NCBI GenBank assembly: GCA_037501455.1
Contig: CM074860.1
Span: 40,620,501-40,684,500, forward strand
Reading direction: 5' to 3'
Length of the DNA stretch: 64,000 nt
Origin: Lantana camara
Taxonomy: Eukaryota; Streptophyta; Magnoliopsida; Lamiales; Verbenaceae
Shown: piece after piece, positions 37,351-49,161 of the stretch
Numbering within the stretch: the first letter of the stretch is position 1
Layout: every line of letters starts with the position of its first letter
Made by a program: the position numbers and the translations under genes
The notes under the pieces: model-generated
What the model saw: the letters and a program-made list of their open reading frames with translations, nothing else
What the model was told of the DNA's origin: nothing
The model's database searches: none

Positions 37351-38769
37351 TCAGTATCTCGTGTTAAAGCCCGTCTTCGGTATATCCGACTCCTTAATCC
37401 TTAACTGATAGTAACCTTGTCGGAGATCGAGCTTCGAATATACCTTCGAACCTTGCAATAAGTCGAACAACTCTTCGATGTGCGGGAGGGGATACTTATT
37501 CTTCACCGTCATCCTATTCAACTCCCGATAGTCTATGCACATACGAAGTGTCCCATCCTTCTTTTTCACGAACAACACCGGAGCACCCCAAGGTGAAGTA
37601 CTCGGTCGTACAAACCCACATGCCAATAACTCATCAAGTTGAGTTTTAAGTTCCTTGAGTTCGGCGGGAGCCATCCTATACGGCGTCTTCGAGAACGGCT
37701 CAGCCTGTTGGAATAGATCAATAACAAATTCGATCTCTCTTTCCGGTGGCAAAGTCCCCAAACATTCCGGAAAGACATCGGGGAACTCATTCGCCACATT
37801 AGTTTCTTCAAGCTTAACTTGATCTTTAGGCCGGTTCAACACATACGCCACATACCCGGTAGCTCCCTCACGAATGAGCTTCTTAGCTTCCATCAACCAC
37901 ATAAACGGACTCCCACGAACACTCGAACCTGTAATCACACCGGTACCCAACTCAACCTTCTTCCCAAAACAGTCCATCTTCGCCCGATGCGCGTACAACC
38001 AATCCATACCGAGTATCACGTTGTACTTCTTCATCGGAAAAGCAATCAAATTCGTTTGGTAAACGAGTCCCTCAATACTCATCGGACAATTACAGTACAA
38101 GCAATCAGTTCTAATCATACCACCCAAAGGAGAACGCACAATATAAAGCATAGAATCACTCGCAAGAGATAAGTTCAACATAGAAGCCATAGAAGGTGTA
38201 ACAAACGAATGAGATGCACCCGAATCATATAATGCATGTATGGGAATGTCATGTATGTGGAGTGTACCTTCCACCACGGCGGTAGGGTCGATCTCGACAT
38301 CCTCTTGCTTCCCATCCAAGGCATAAGCACGAGCATGAGCCACGGGCCTTGTTCCATCACCCGATCCTTTAGTCTTTGGTTTGTCACAATTCTTCGCCAA
38401 GTGCTCGGTGCTACCACAATTGAAGCATCTACCTTGTTTCCACCAACAATTATCCCCGGAGTGTGTAGTACCCCCACAATGAACACATGGTTCCTTCTTC
38501 TTAGTAGTTGGAGGAGTTTGCTTCCCTTTTCCTTTGTTGCCCATAAAACGACCCCTAGAAGATGGTTGTGGTGACTTAGAGAACGATTGTGGAGTTATCC
38601 TCTTAAATCCCGAACCGGAACCGCTAACACCCTTCTTAGTTCCAAGCCTTTGTTCTTTCGCTTCCACTTTCAAAGCTAACCCGGTAGCATCGGCCCAATT
38701 ATCAATGTACACCGGAGCCAAAGATCTTGAAATCTCCTCACGAAGTCCTTTCACAAATTTCTCACACTA
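37351..38769 (-). pseudogene. Array copy 5: zinc knuckles, protease and N-terminal RT, open between two shared stops
   Basis: The frame is open from just after the shared gag TAG (38767-38769) to the shared RT TGA (37351-37353). Both CCHC knuckles are intact, and the protease has the canonical YDSGASHSF, unlike copies 1-4. RT runs through [26 protein letters not shown] and TGFNTRY. The downstream 840-residue frame is in the same phase, so copy 5 gag-pol is one frame with three stops and no frameshift. Confidence 0.9.
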
Positions 38770-39426
38770 GCGGTCTTCCTCATCAGTAATATGAGGTGCA
38801 TACGGAGACAATCGGTTGAACTCGGTAATGTACTCGGTCACGGACATATTCCCTTGCCCCAAATTCATGAATTCCCTCTCACGGCGCTACCTTGCTTGCT
38901 TCGGGATGTAATGTGCCCGAAACTCTCTTGCGAACATCTCCCAAGTAACATTGTCTTCACCAACCCCAAGGCGGGACATGGTGCTACGCCACCAATTATA
39001 AGCCTCATCACGAAGAAGATCAATAGCACACAAAGCCTTATCCGTTTCGGTGCAAGTGACAACCCGGAAAATCCTCTCAATGGTAGTGATCCAATACTCC
39101 GCTTTCAAATCATCCGTAGTGCCCGAAAATATAGGTGGACGGCGCCTACTAAATCGGTCATAAACACTCTCAACCGGAACCGGTGGTGGAGGAGGTGCCG
39201 GAGGAGGTGCTTGCGCAGCTTGTTGAGCGGCTTGTTGTGCATTCACGGCTTGCACAAACTGAGTCATAAGAGCCATAAGATCCGTTGCATTAGGTAGAGG
39301 CGGCGGCGGAGGTGGATTTTGATTATTCCCCAGAGGATCTTGCTCATTTCCACGAGCTAGAGAACGGTCACGACGTCGTGGAGGCATCCTACACAATTTA
39401 ATCATGTATGCATGTTGGTTAGTCAT
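38770..39426 (-). pseudogene. Array copy 5: gag with a private and a shared stop
   Basis: Gag opens at 39426 (MPPRRRDRS at 39387). A private TAG at 38887-38889 follows KQAR. The shared TAG (38767-38769) closes this segment. The short proline stretch groups it with copies 3 and 4. Confidence 0.9.
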
Positions 39427-39610
39427 ACGCTCATGTCACGTAATATCAAGTGAGAAATGTAATTACATAAATTAAGAGCAAGAATTAACAAGATATAAGT
39501 AACATGTAATCATATATGAAGCGAAATAAATAAACACGAAAGCACATTGTCCCTATATCGTACACTCTAGACGACTCGAGATGACTCAAGAGCCCGGTTT
39601 TGAACCTTCG

Positions 39611-39622
39611 GTTCTGATACCA
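39611..39622 (-). promoter_or_regulatory. Primer-binding site, copy 5, one mismatch
   Basis: The minus strand reads TGGTATCAGAAC, one base off the site in the other copies. Confidence 0.85.
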
Positions 39623-40084
39623 ACCAAATAAGGGTGTAACTCCCCAACGAGGGCATCCACGCCTCTCCCGCACTAAGGACCTAGCTTGTATATACAATTG
39701 CTATCCATATACCCGCCGGGTTCGAAGCAAGCGGTGATAAACGGACATCCTAACTAGGCGGCACTAGACTCACAAAGCGAGTAAACCGTCACAAGTATGC
39801 GGAAGCTTAAATCATAACATATCAAGTGCATAAATTCATTCATTCACCAAATAAAGTGACCACGGTCCAACACGAAATGCTCAAAGTACGGAATGTAAAA
39901 TCATCCTAATGACCATCACGGTCCAAACTAGCATAATAAAACATCATACATATTAAGTCCATAATCCCCAAAACAAAGCATAAGACGTAAGTAACAAAGT
40001 ATGCTACATGCGTAACGAGTACAAACTAGACCACTTAAACAAGACTCTCAAAAAACCCCGCCTAGCTTGACTCCAAAACGCGAC

Positions 40085-40838
40085 CTGCGGACACGAAAGA
40101 TAAAGGGAGTCAGCTCAAAGGAACCGGTGAGGAGAACTTCACAATATATATAGGGTATATAAGGTTCAATGCATGCTCAAAACAAAGGTGTTCATGATCC
40201 AACTCATTTTCGAAGTAAATGCAAGTTTTAGAAAATATGGATCATAAACCACACATAACCGGCTCGGTGAGAACAAGCACTCCATCCGATCTTCCCAAAC
40301 CACGAAATCAACTCAAAACATTCATTACACCGTTGATGCCGAGGGTGTACATCCCCCGATCATCCATAACATAGAAAATTCGATCAATGAAACCTAGCTC
40401 TCTCCAAGAAAATTTCAACCCCGAAACTCCTCGGAGTCTTAGTAGTCTTGTCCACAAGTGGGAACTTTGGTTAAGGACATCCGTCGGCCCTTACCTTCCC
40501 GGAATATCTCTCACCTCCATCCCCGAGCTCAAATTCAATTTCCCCAAGCAAGCGTCCTTGCAAGGTACATCATAACCTCGCTACACAACTCACACATACA
40601 TAATATTCAAATGAATGTTCCGAAACCATTTTGGGTATCTATCCCATATACCAAAACTTAATTTTTACTTGTAAACCGTTTTCCATAAGCGAATATCCAA
40701 TATACGAGCATAGCTCACAAAACTTGGCTTATAAAGCCTAAATATACATTTTCAAAACGGGAGATCAAAACCAACAATTATGAAAGGCTATAGGTGTCCA
40801 CAGTTTTGAAATCGTTTCATAAGTATATAACTCCTCAC
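40085..40838 (-). other. Predicted LTR intron, LTR5
   Basis: The donor is AAAG|GTGAGG (from 40838) and the acceptor is CCGCAG|GTC (to 40085). Confidence 0.5.
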
Positions 40839-41288
40839 CTTTACCAAGAACCTCAAAGGTCGACCACGAGCAACGGACTACTCGGCCGGAGACTCACCAC
40901 CAAACAAGACAAATGTACTAACAAAGGTAAGACACGACCCAAACCAAGTAAACGACGCACAGCTTAAGTAACAAGTCACTTATGAGAGTTATGTATGCTT
41001 ATGGAGCCATATCATGTACTTAATGAAATGTGAGGATCAATCATGAGCATGTATAACATGTCAAGGTCACACATAACGTAGGAAGTCATACAAGTTCAAG
41101 TAAATGCATAACTTAGCAAAATGTGACAACTTAAACTTGATCAAGGCAATAAAATCATAACAAGTGATATGCAAGAAGTTCCACCACATATAATAAGGGC
41201 ACAACTCATTAAAGGTATTATAGAAACAAGAAAAGGACATACAAGAGTCAAAACAAGCGAAACGAGTCAAGAAATCAAGGCTGGGGAT

Positions 41289-41406
41289 AATCCACCCCCT
41301 TGGATTTTCCTTCACAAAAAATCCACCCTCGTGGATTGTCCAGAAGCTACTGCCTCAAATCCACCCCCATGGATTTTTACACAGCAAAAATCCACCCTAG
41401 TGGATT
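41289..41406. repeat. Palindrome cluster, LTR5
   Basis: Four units are present with the family spacing. The first unit has one arm mismatch here (CTTGGATT for CGTGGATT). Confidence 0.88.
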
Positions 41407-42519
41407 CTGCCCAGAACTTAAAAAAAAACGTGACAGCCACTTTGAACTCGACGGGAATGAGTTCTAAACACCCCAAAACATGAAATTAAGATTCCAAAAC
41501 CTCAATTAAGCATCATAAAACATTTATACATCATATAAGAACATAATATAAGCATAGAATCCAAGAATGAAATCATTTAAGCAAGAATTACATATATGCA
41601 TAAAAGCTTCATAGTTCAAGCATGCTCTTCAATGGTGAATCTCTAATCCTAGCATGAATTCAACTAAAATTGATTCCAAACCTCATAACAAATCAAGCAT
41701 AATCATTCTACAACACCAAGATTGCAAGAAATCAAATAAATCTTGGACATGAAAGAATTTCTTCAAATCTTCAAAAACTCAAAAATGGTGAAATCAAGAG
41801 AATAGATGGAATCCAACCTAAACATGTTTCTAGGGTCCAAATAGCAAACTTAGAACACGAATTCATCAAGAAAACATGGATTAAACTCATAAAATTCAAC
41901 CCTAGTTCATGCTTCTACCAAGAACTTCAAGCTCAAAGCATAACCCAAGCATTTACACAAAACCTTACCTTAGGAGCTGAGAATCGAAGAGAATAGTTTG
42001 GTCTTGAGTCTTGAATCTCTAGCTTCAATCTCCAATCTTGTCTCTTGAAAATGGTTGAAGGTGTTCTTGAGAGAAGATGTAACACCCCGCATTTTCGGAG
42101 CAAGATACGATGTCGTTTTCGTATGATTAGAACGTTATTTATTCAACCTTGCACGTATTTGAATTTCCCTATTCATGTTTTAATAGTTTAATTGTCTCGA
42201 TTGCAACCTTATGAAAATATGTGAACTTAATTGGAATATGTGTTTAATACCTATTTGGTCTTTAATTTGAATTGCGTGGGCTAAATTGTAATTATGGGTC
42301 TTTGCGGGTCGATTTCTAATTATGAGAAAATCAATTGGACTTAATTAGACACCACTTTAAATCTTTAGGGGTACTTTTGTAATTTCTAAATCTCTAATTG
42401 GATCTATTTAAACCCTAATTGAATTTAAGGACTAAATCGAATTGGTGCTTTGAATCGGGGGGCTTATTTGTAATTTTGGAAAATAGCCTCTTTTTATCCC
42501 GAAACCCTAGCTGCTTCCT

Positions 42520-43390
42520 CATTTCTCTCCTCCCCCATTTCGGTCTCCAGCAGTAGCAGCTGCGCGAGAATCCCCCAACCACCGAACCTCCACCGCGACT
42601 CAGCCCTCCACCCCCCTGCTCGTCGCCTGATCTCCATCTTCTCCCTTGGGAATTCAGCCGCTGCACAAGCTCGTCTTCCCCAGATCCCCTTTCGTGTTCA
42701 GCAGACAGCCGCCACCCAGCCGCCACCCTTGCTCCGCCGCCAATCACCAGCCATTCTCTCTTTCTCTGCACACTCCGCCACCAAGACAAGTTCGCCATCT
42801 CTCCATTTCTGAACCACAGCTGGCCAGATTTGCTACTTCTCGCCGATCATCATCTCCGAACCCCAACGCCACCACCCAGCCTCCTCGTCAATGAAAGATC
42901 ACCACCGGGGTAGTCGACCACCATCCACCAGCTTTGGACAGCCATGGACTCCGGCAGCCTCTGACGAGACATCTCCGACTTCTTCACTCCAGCGCACACT
43001 TCGACTCTTTCTCTCGTTCCAAATCTGAAAAGAATTGGGGGGAAAGCTCTTTTTACCTCCACCACCTCCGGCGAGACAGACGCCGACCCACCATCATCCC
43101 TCTCTCTTCTCTCTTTCTGTCTCGATCTGCCACCATCCCCTTCTTTCAGAGAAACAGAGAGAGGAGTCACCGCTTCACCTCGCCCTAACCATCGCCAAGT
43201 CCCAGCAGCGGTGCAACAACAACCGCCTTCCACGCCACCGCCGCCGTGCCGTCTCCGCCGTTGGTTTCCATTCCAGGCGAACCGTAGCTCCACCACCTAC
43301 CACCATCACCTGCTTCTTTGTCCTTCATCGTTTCTTAGCCAAAAAGGTAGATCAACAGTACTCGTTGGCAGCCCTATCTTCTCTTCATTT
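42520..43390 (+). other. GC-rich exon-like island inside element A LTR
   Basis: This stretch is rich in CCACC, CCGCC and CT tracts and contrasts with the AT-rich LTR around it. Several overlapping short frames occur, including an 82-residue one (42646-42894) also open in the other LTR copy (51710-51958). It could be a transcribed leader or captured host sequence. I do not recognise any protein in it. Confidence 0.5.
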
Positions 43391-44631
43391 CTCATATTTT
43401 ACTTAGAGTAATTCTTGTATCTTGTAATTGGAATTGTAATTGTTGTTCCAATGGATTTTTTTTTAAGTTATTGCAGAATTTCGATTTTGGTAATTTTTCA
43501 TAATTCATGATGATTTTGGGTAGCTGAAACTAAGTAAATTGTGTAAATGAATGATGAATAATTCATTATCGAATTGTTGTCAATGTTATATATTTGTTAT
43601 ATAATCTGAACTATGTATTCTAATTTCATTCGATTTCAAAGTTTGCAAGTTGTCAAAGTGATTGTTGTTCAAATGTACAGAATGTAATTTGTATAGAATT
43701 GTGATTTCCTAATTTTGTACAGTTTGTAGGATTGTCAATACATTTTACCGTGTGACATTTTGTAGCCAAGTTGTGACTCTATATTTATGATTATAATTTG
43801 AAAGAATTAGATCAATTAAGCATATTGTATATCTTTGATAATCTAATTTGAAATTTAAATTTTAGTTAACTTTAAATTTGTACAAAATGTAATAAATTGG
43901 GGACAATGAGCTTCATTTCTTACAAATTATATGTCTCGAATTTGGCGTACAAAATTTTATAAATGTATTTACTTACAAATTATAAAGTTGTGTAATGTCT
44001 AATTCTTGGGGTATCAAATAAGTGCTTGTTGTTATTATAATTATAATTGTATGATATTAATTGAAATGTGGTTCCCCGTGTGCTCTTATGCCCTGTACTG
44101 AAGTTGACTTAGGAAGTTGTAATATGCAAAGTGAATTTTGTACATCTTGTGAAATTTGGTTGTAAACTCACAATTCGAAAGTTGTATAATTTGAATGGGA
44201 TTAACACGATTCTTGTTAAATTGGTTCCTCATTTTAGATCAAAATTCTGTAAATAGGTGTATTTAATTGTAACTGAATGAGGCGATTGGGTGTGGATCTA
44301 TTCGATATAATATGACATTGATAAATTCTCATACTTGTAAGAAAATCCCTTATTGTCTTCTATCATGCATTTATGCATTGTATAAGAGAGCGTTGCATGT
44401 TTACTTATTAAGTGGGACATTTATTGTACGCATGAACGAGTTCATAACACGTTTTAATATTTCATATCACTTCACGCCATTCCATGAACATTGTCGTGCG
44501 TCTATGTGGTTCATGTCTGTGTCGTATCTCATGAGTACTTGTGTTTCCTCTTCTGTCAGTGGTCTCCGGGGTAGGGACAACGTGATCAAGTTTGCATCGT
44601 CTTCTCAGTTTCTGCACTTGTCGCTTCTCAG

Positions 44632-45486
44632 GTGAGGTTTAGGATTTTGTATAGTTATGCGACCTATGGCCCTTATATGCTGAATTCTATCCTTGTATGC
44701 GAGTATATCTTACTATAAATACGTACGTGCTGGATATGATATGTTTATGGCCTTTGCGTGCGTCCTGCGTGTGTGGAAGCCTTCGTGGCTTAAATTCCAC
44801 AGTGTGGGAATATATAAAAATAAATTTTTGAGGCATATGTAAGCTAATTTGGAAAATTCAGTGGTGTTATGATTCTGTAGCGAGTTAGCCATGTTATATG
44901 GTATCTGTTCTGTCCTATTATATTGTGGATCCAAGGAGCTATGGGTAATGGGGCCTCCCGGACGGTTTGGGCCGTCGGAGTTTCAACCATGTGCGTAGTT
45001 TCCATTTGAGATATCATTGCGCGACCTTAGGGTGATGAGGGAGGCGTGTTATCTTGAGCCTTCGGCTAAGGCCGGGGATGACTCTTGTGGGTTTGCTACC
45101 CTCTTGAGATCGAGTCTATTTTAGACGGTGTTATTATAGATGGTTTTGGGGACTGTACATCCCCTCCATCATTGGAGTAGCGGTTGGATTGATTGTGATT
45201 TATGTTCTGAGGAGTAAAGGTGGGAAGCTCGTACTCGCCTAGCAGTTGATTATGTTATGTTATGGAATTATGAATCGGGATAGAGTCTTTCTGGAAAATG
45301 GTTTCTAAACTTATATCTATATCTTATTCGGGTTCTTTCAAAACGTTTTGGTATGTAACATCTATCCCCGGTTCATGAGTCCATCCTTTTATTCTGTGCT
45401 GTGCTCTTTATATATATATTGTGGGTGTGCGTTAGCCCCCTCACTCAGTCAGTTGACTGACACCTCATTTTATCTTTTAGTTACAG
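44632..45486 (+). other. Predicted LTR intron, element A
   Basis: The donor CTCAG|GTGAGG is at 44632. A TTGACTGACACC branch-like motif and TTTTATCTTTTAGTTACAG|GTT lead to the acceptor, ending at 45486 (alternative 45480). The inverted-pair arm GCTAAGCGG begins 16 nt further on. Confidence 0.55.
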
Positions 45487-45988
45487 GTTCTTTTGGCTTA
45501 AGCTAAGCGGAAGTGAGTCTTCTTAGTCACACTTGTCAGTCTAGTAGGTGTTAGGATGCATTTGTCGCATACTTTACTTATGTTATGTATTTATGTCTCA
45601 CCCTTGCAGATTATGTTTATGTTCTATTTGGACTTCAACCCGTGTGGGGTTAGTAAGCTAGTATTTGGTTGTTACTAGATATTGATGATATTTATGTTGT
45701 TTAATATGTTAGACTATGGATTGATATTCGGGATTAGGTATCTATGCTAGTTGAACCCGTCACCTGCTTTGCATGTTTTGTTTTAAATGCTTTCGCTATC
45801 TATTGTTGTTGGTTTTAATTGCTTCCGCACTCTGAGTTTGTTAAGTTAGATCCGCCTAGCCTAATGTGTGAGTTGGTCTCCCGTTCGCTATGATTCGGAT
45901 TCGGGCATGGACTTTCTATTTCATGACTGAGTCTGAGTCCTAGTGCGGGGGATGTGGTATCCTCCGTCTGGGGTGCTACATCCTTAAG

Positions 45989-46000
45989 TGGTATCAGAGC
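45989..46000 (+). promoter_or_regulatory. Primer-binding site, element A
   Basis: TGGTATCAGAGC lies eight bases after the end of the LTR and is complementary to initiator-Met tRNA. Confidence 0.92.
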
Positions 46001-46518
46001 TCTAGGTTGCAAAACCGAGCTCTGGAGTCGTGTTGAGTCTGTCTAGGTCGTACGGCATAGGAATAACTGCGCATTGCATTTGTTTGACTTGATATTTTGA
46101 CCCTACGGCATAAATTGTTTCATGATTATATGATTGTGTGCATGTACCTCACCGTTTGATAGACTATGCATTTCAATTTCCATCACTCTTGTTGAAATTA
46201 CATTATGTGAACTATTACATTTCCTTGGTGCTTTGCTTGATTTAGTATGTGACATGAGCATTTACTAACCGACATACATGTACCTGTGCTGTATTTGTTG
46301 AGGTTTTCAGGATGCTCCCCTACGGTCAGCCTTCTCAACATAATACGTACAATCAAGTGCAACTTCCAACCGACTTACCACCTATAAACTCCATAGCAAG
46401 GTTGTATCTAGAGTTCCAGTCTTTCAACCCTGCCCTATTCGAAGGAGGTGATGAAATTTGTGCTAATCAGTGGCTTTCGGGGATAGAGGGCTTATTTGAA
46501 GCGTGGCCATGCGACACT

Positions 46519-46523
46519 CATAA
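46519..46523. repeat. Target-site duplication, left copy (cataa)
   Basis: The five bases cataa precede the TG end of the solo LTR at 46524 and recur after its end. Confidence 0.92.
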
Positions 46524-46955
46524 TGTAGCACCCCTATACGTAGAGATACCACACCCCGCACTATAGGCCGATCCACATACGAAATGGACAATCCGTACAT
46601 GAACTAACCTATAGCGAACGGGTGACAATTAAAAGAAAAGACGAGCTAGGCGGGACTGTACCCCAAAGCAATACAAAACCAAGACATAGAAGTTAAAAGC
46701 GGAAGCATTAATTCATAATTACATATAGGTACCATATTTGCATCAACGATATAAATACTAATAGATACCAACAGACATCAATACATTATCATCTCCTATA
46801 TATTATACAAGCAAAAGTCCCCAAATATACCAAGAACTATAACTTACTAACTCAGGACAAGTCAAAAGCAATAACATGGGAATATGTGCAATGCTAGACC
46901 CGGCTGGACGACAAGACATGACTCCGACTCCCGCCTAGCATACGACCGCGACAAC

Positions 46956-47733
46956 CTGAAAGGTGGGCCGTCAGTCCCTGGAAGACTGAGTGAGGGGCAA
47001 CACATATATATTAGCGCAGTTAACATGCAAGTTATACTCTCGGGTAAAGGTTTATAAAAGATAAATATAAGTTCAAGAATAAAGTACCCTTCGCCCGAGA
47101 ATACAACTGTCAATATTAAATACTTGTTCATTTTCATGCAATCAATCAATACATGGCCCGGCGAGTGAGGGCGGTCTCCAACCGAACTCCAAATGAACAT
47201 GTACATGCTTGCTTGATTATTAATAAATAGGTGATCATGCAAGTCCATTATCGTGCAATCGTGTAATCATATAACAGGTTCCTGGAATGGAAATCATGCA
47301 ATAACCCGAGGCGCATCCGTGGTGCCGGACTCGTCCCCGGTCTCCTTCTTCCTCAGGTTTGATGATGGGATTGCAAGGCCCCAATATCCAATCTCATTGA
47401 GCAGAGGGTATATGAATCCCTAAGCCCGGAGCTCCTTCCTCCACTAACCTCCTAGTGGATTCAGGGGTGACCCCAACCATGATGAGGATAGTGCCAGAGT
47501 TACCCGTCAGCCCTTGCTTTCCCGGTTGGCTCTCGTCACTACCCTCGGGCCCAAACGTGAACGATCATGCTACTCGCCTAAACATGCACGAAACAATACA
47601 TGGCTTGCTTGCTTTCTTGAACACGACTTGAAATGATCAATGATTTATAGAGACTATAAATATAAATACCTTTTTGGCCGAAATATCACATAAGGGATAT
47701 ACGGGTTCTAAATAACTAACAATTAAACCTCAC
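46956..47733 (-). other. Predicted LTR intron (solo LTR in element A)
   Basis: The minus-strand donor is AAAG|GTGAGG (from 47733) and the acceptor is CCCACCTTTCAG|GTTG (to 46956). A GACTGACGG branch-like motif lies just before it. Confidence 0.5.
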
Positions 47734-48023
47734 CTTTACCGACAAAAGACACGTAAGGCACGGCCTACGGGGCTTGCTCCTCGTCCCTACGAAGCTGGTC
47801 TGTGCAAAATAGACTTGTACACGTGAGACTTGACTCTAAATAGACCAAATATGACGAACGGCAAAATACAACGAGATGACGTGAAAATCACAATGTGGCA
47901 TGCAAACATCTTGTTTCAGTACATATGGGATCATATAAAAGCAATTCGGGGTCAAAGAAGTCGTTGGATCGAGGGGCTAAAAATGTAATTTTATGCAGAA
48001 TATTTTGTTATGCAATCCAGGTG

Positions 48024-48250
48024 GGAACGGCCGTTCCGGATCCCTTTTGAAATATGGGAACGGTCGTTCCCATGAATTCCCAAAACTCGCCAATGACTTC
48101 CCTTTCAAAAATGCGCCTTAGCTGGGAACGGCCCTTCCGGCGCAAGGCCAAAATGGGAACGGCCGTTCCCATGCTCGGCCGTCTAGTTTAGTTTAAAAGA
48201 GGGGGAACGCCCGTTCCCACAATGCCTTAAGGCTGGGAACGGCCGTTCCC
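48024..48250. repeat. Cluster of six palindromes, GGGAAC-GGCC-GTTCCC type
   Basis: Units lie at 48024-48037, 48054-48073, 48125-48138, 48153-48172, 48203-48218 and 48235-48250. The fourth is a perfect 20-bp palindrome (ATGGGAACGGCCGTTCCCAT). The core varies (GGCC, GGTC, GCCC) while the arms are kept. Confidence 0.93.
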
Positions 48251-49156
48251 TGTTTCTGCAACTTACAGAAATAGAGCAAAACAGGGGAGGCTCTCGGCAA
48301 CAACCAAAGTTTCCAACAACTCAAGTTTGATCAATAAAAGGCATGAATTTCTGGAAATATGCATGCATACATATTCAACAAGCAATAATACTCCATTTAA
48401 ACACATAAATCATGGAAAAATCATCAAGAATCAAGGTTTCAAGTTCATGCTCAACTTGATCACTCAAGCTACAATTTCCAGGAATTCATGCCATAAATCA
48501 AGTTATAATCATGTAATCATGCTTCAATCAACAAATAATCCATTTAACCACAATTTCTCAACCCTAGCTAATCCATACCTAAACAAGAATCATCAAACCA
48601 TGCATATACCCACCTTGAAATGGAAAGAAATGGAGAAGATAGATGATGATGATGATAAAGCTTCAATTCTTGAATTATTTCTTGAAATTCTTGATGCAAG
48701 GATTGAAATTCTCCTCTTTCTTTCTTGTGGAATGGTTCGGTGAGGGGAAAGGAAGCAACCAATGGATTTTTGGGATGAAAAAGGATCAAGGAAGCTCATG
48801 GAATGTTTATACCGTGATTCATCCATTTTGAAATATGTGAATTGCTTAAATTGCAATTTAGTCCTCCAAGAGTTCAAGGCATGCAATCAAGTATGTATAG
48901 TTTTGAAATATGATCAATTAAGTCCTTAAAAGACTATGCAATTTAGTCCCTAAAGTTAAAGAAATAATCAACTAGGGATAATTTCATAATTAAATCATTA
49001 TCGGTAGTTGTTTTATGCAATAAATATTTTCCATGTCTTGAAATAATTTTCCCACTATGATATAAATCCATAAAATTTCATGAAAGTATTATAAAATATA
49101 ATTTATAAAATTATTTTAGACATAAGATACTAATAAATAAAAACTGGGGCGTTACA

Positions 49157-49161
49157 CATAA
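49157..49161. repeat. Target-site duplication, right copy (cataa)
   Basis: This is the second cataa, directly after GGGGCGTTACA. Removing the solo LTR and one cataa keeps the gag frame. Confidence 0.92.

Larger units (their letters stand above)
39635..42077 (-). repeat. LTR5 of the array, truncated by element A
   Basis: It begins TGTAACTCCCC. At 42077 it is interrupted by the TG end of element A, in the sequence GAGAAGA. By alignment with LTR4 about 609 bp of its right end are missing. The PBS of copy 5 lies on its left. It carries the predicted intron and palindromes of the family. Confidence 0.9.
42078..45980 (+). repeat. 5' LTR of element A, 3.9 kb
   Basis: It starts TGTAACACCCCGC and ends GGGGTGCTACA. 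Eight bases later comes a PBS. The first 1.07 kb or so recurs as the truncated 3' LTR from 51142. A GC-rich, exon-like island spans about 42520-43390; the rest is AT-rich and non-coding. The last 1.35 kb (from about 44630) resembles the LTR of relic B, while the first part does not. Short frames in the island (for example 42646-42894 and 43035-43406) match nothing I recognise. Confidence 0.9.
46524..49156 (-). mobile_element. Solo LTR, 2.6 kb, inserted in element A gag
   Basis: It begins TGTAGCACCCC and ends GGGGCGTTACA, with cataa on both sides. No PBS, PPT or pol is inside. It has a perfect 9-bp inverted pair (46645-46653 and 46931-46939), a predicted intron and six GGGAAC-type palindromes. 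The short frames at 48327-48831 are not convincing genes. Orientation is inferred from the termini and the intron. Confidence 0.92.

Noticed and set aside
2181..42077. Array as a pure assembly duplication artefact
   Set aside because: Copies differ by scattered substitutions, private stops, indels and one private solo LTR, so they are not identical duplicates. Copy number still needs long reads.
43035..43406. Proline- and His-rich frame as a host gene
   Set aside because: It lies within an LTR, overlaps other frames of equal length and shows no domain. It is better explained by CCACC-rich composition.
48327..48743. 138-residue frame in the solo LTR
   Set aside because: It lies in AT-rich LTR sequence, has no domain and competes with antisense frames of similar size.
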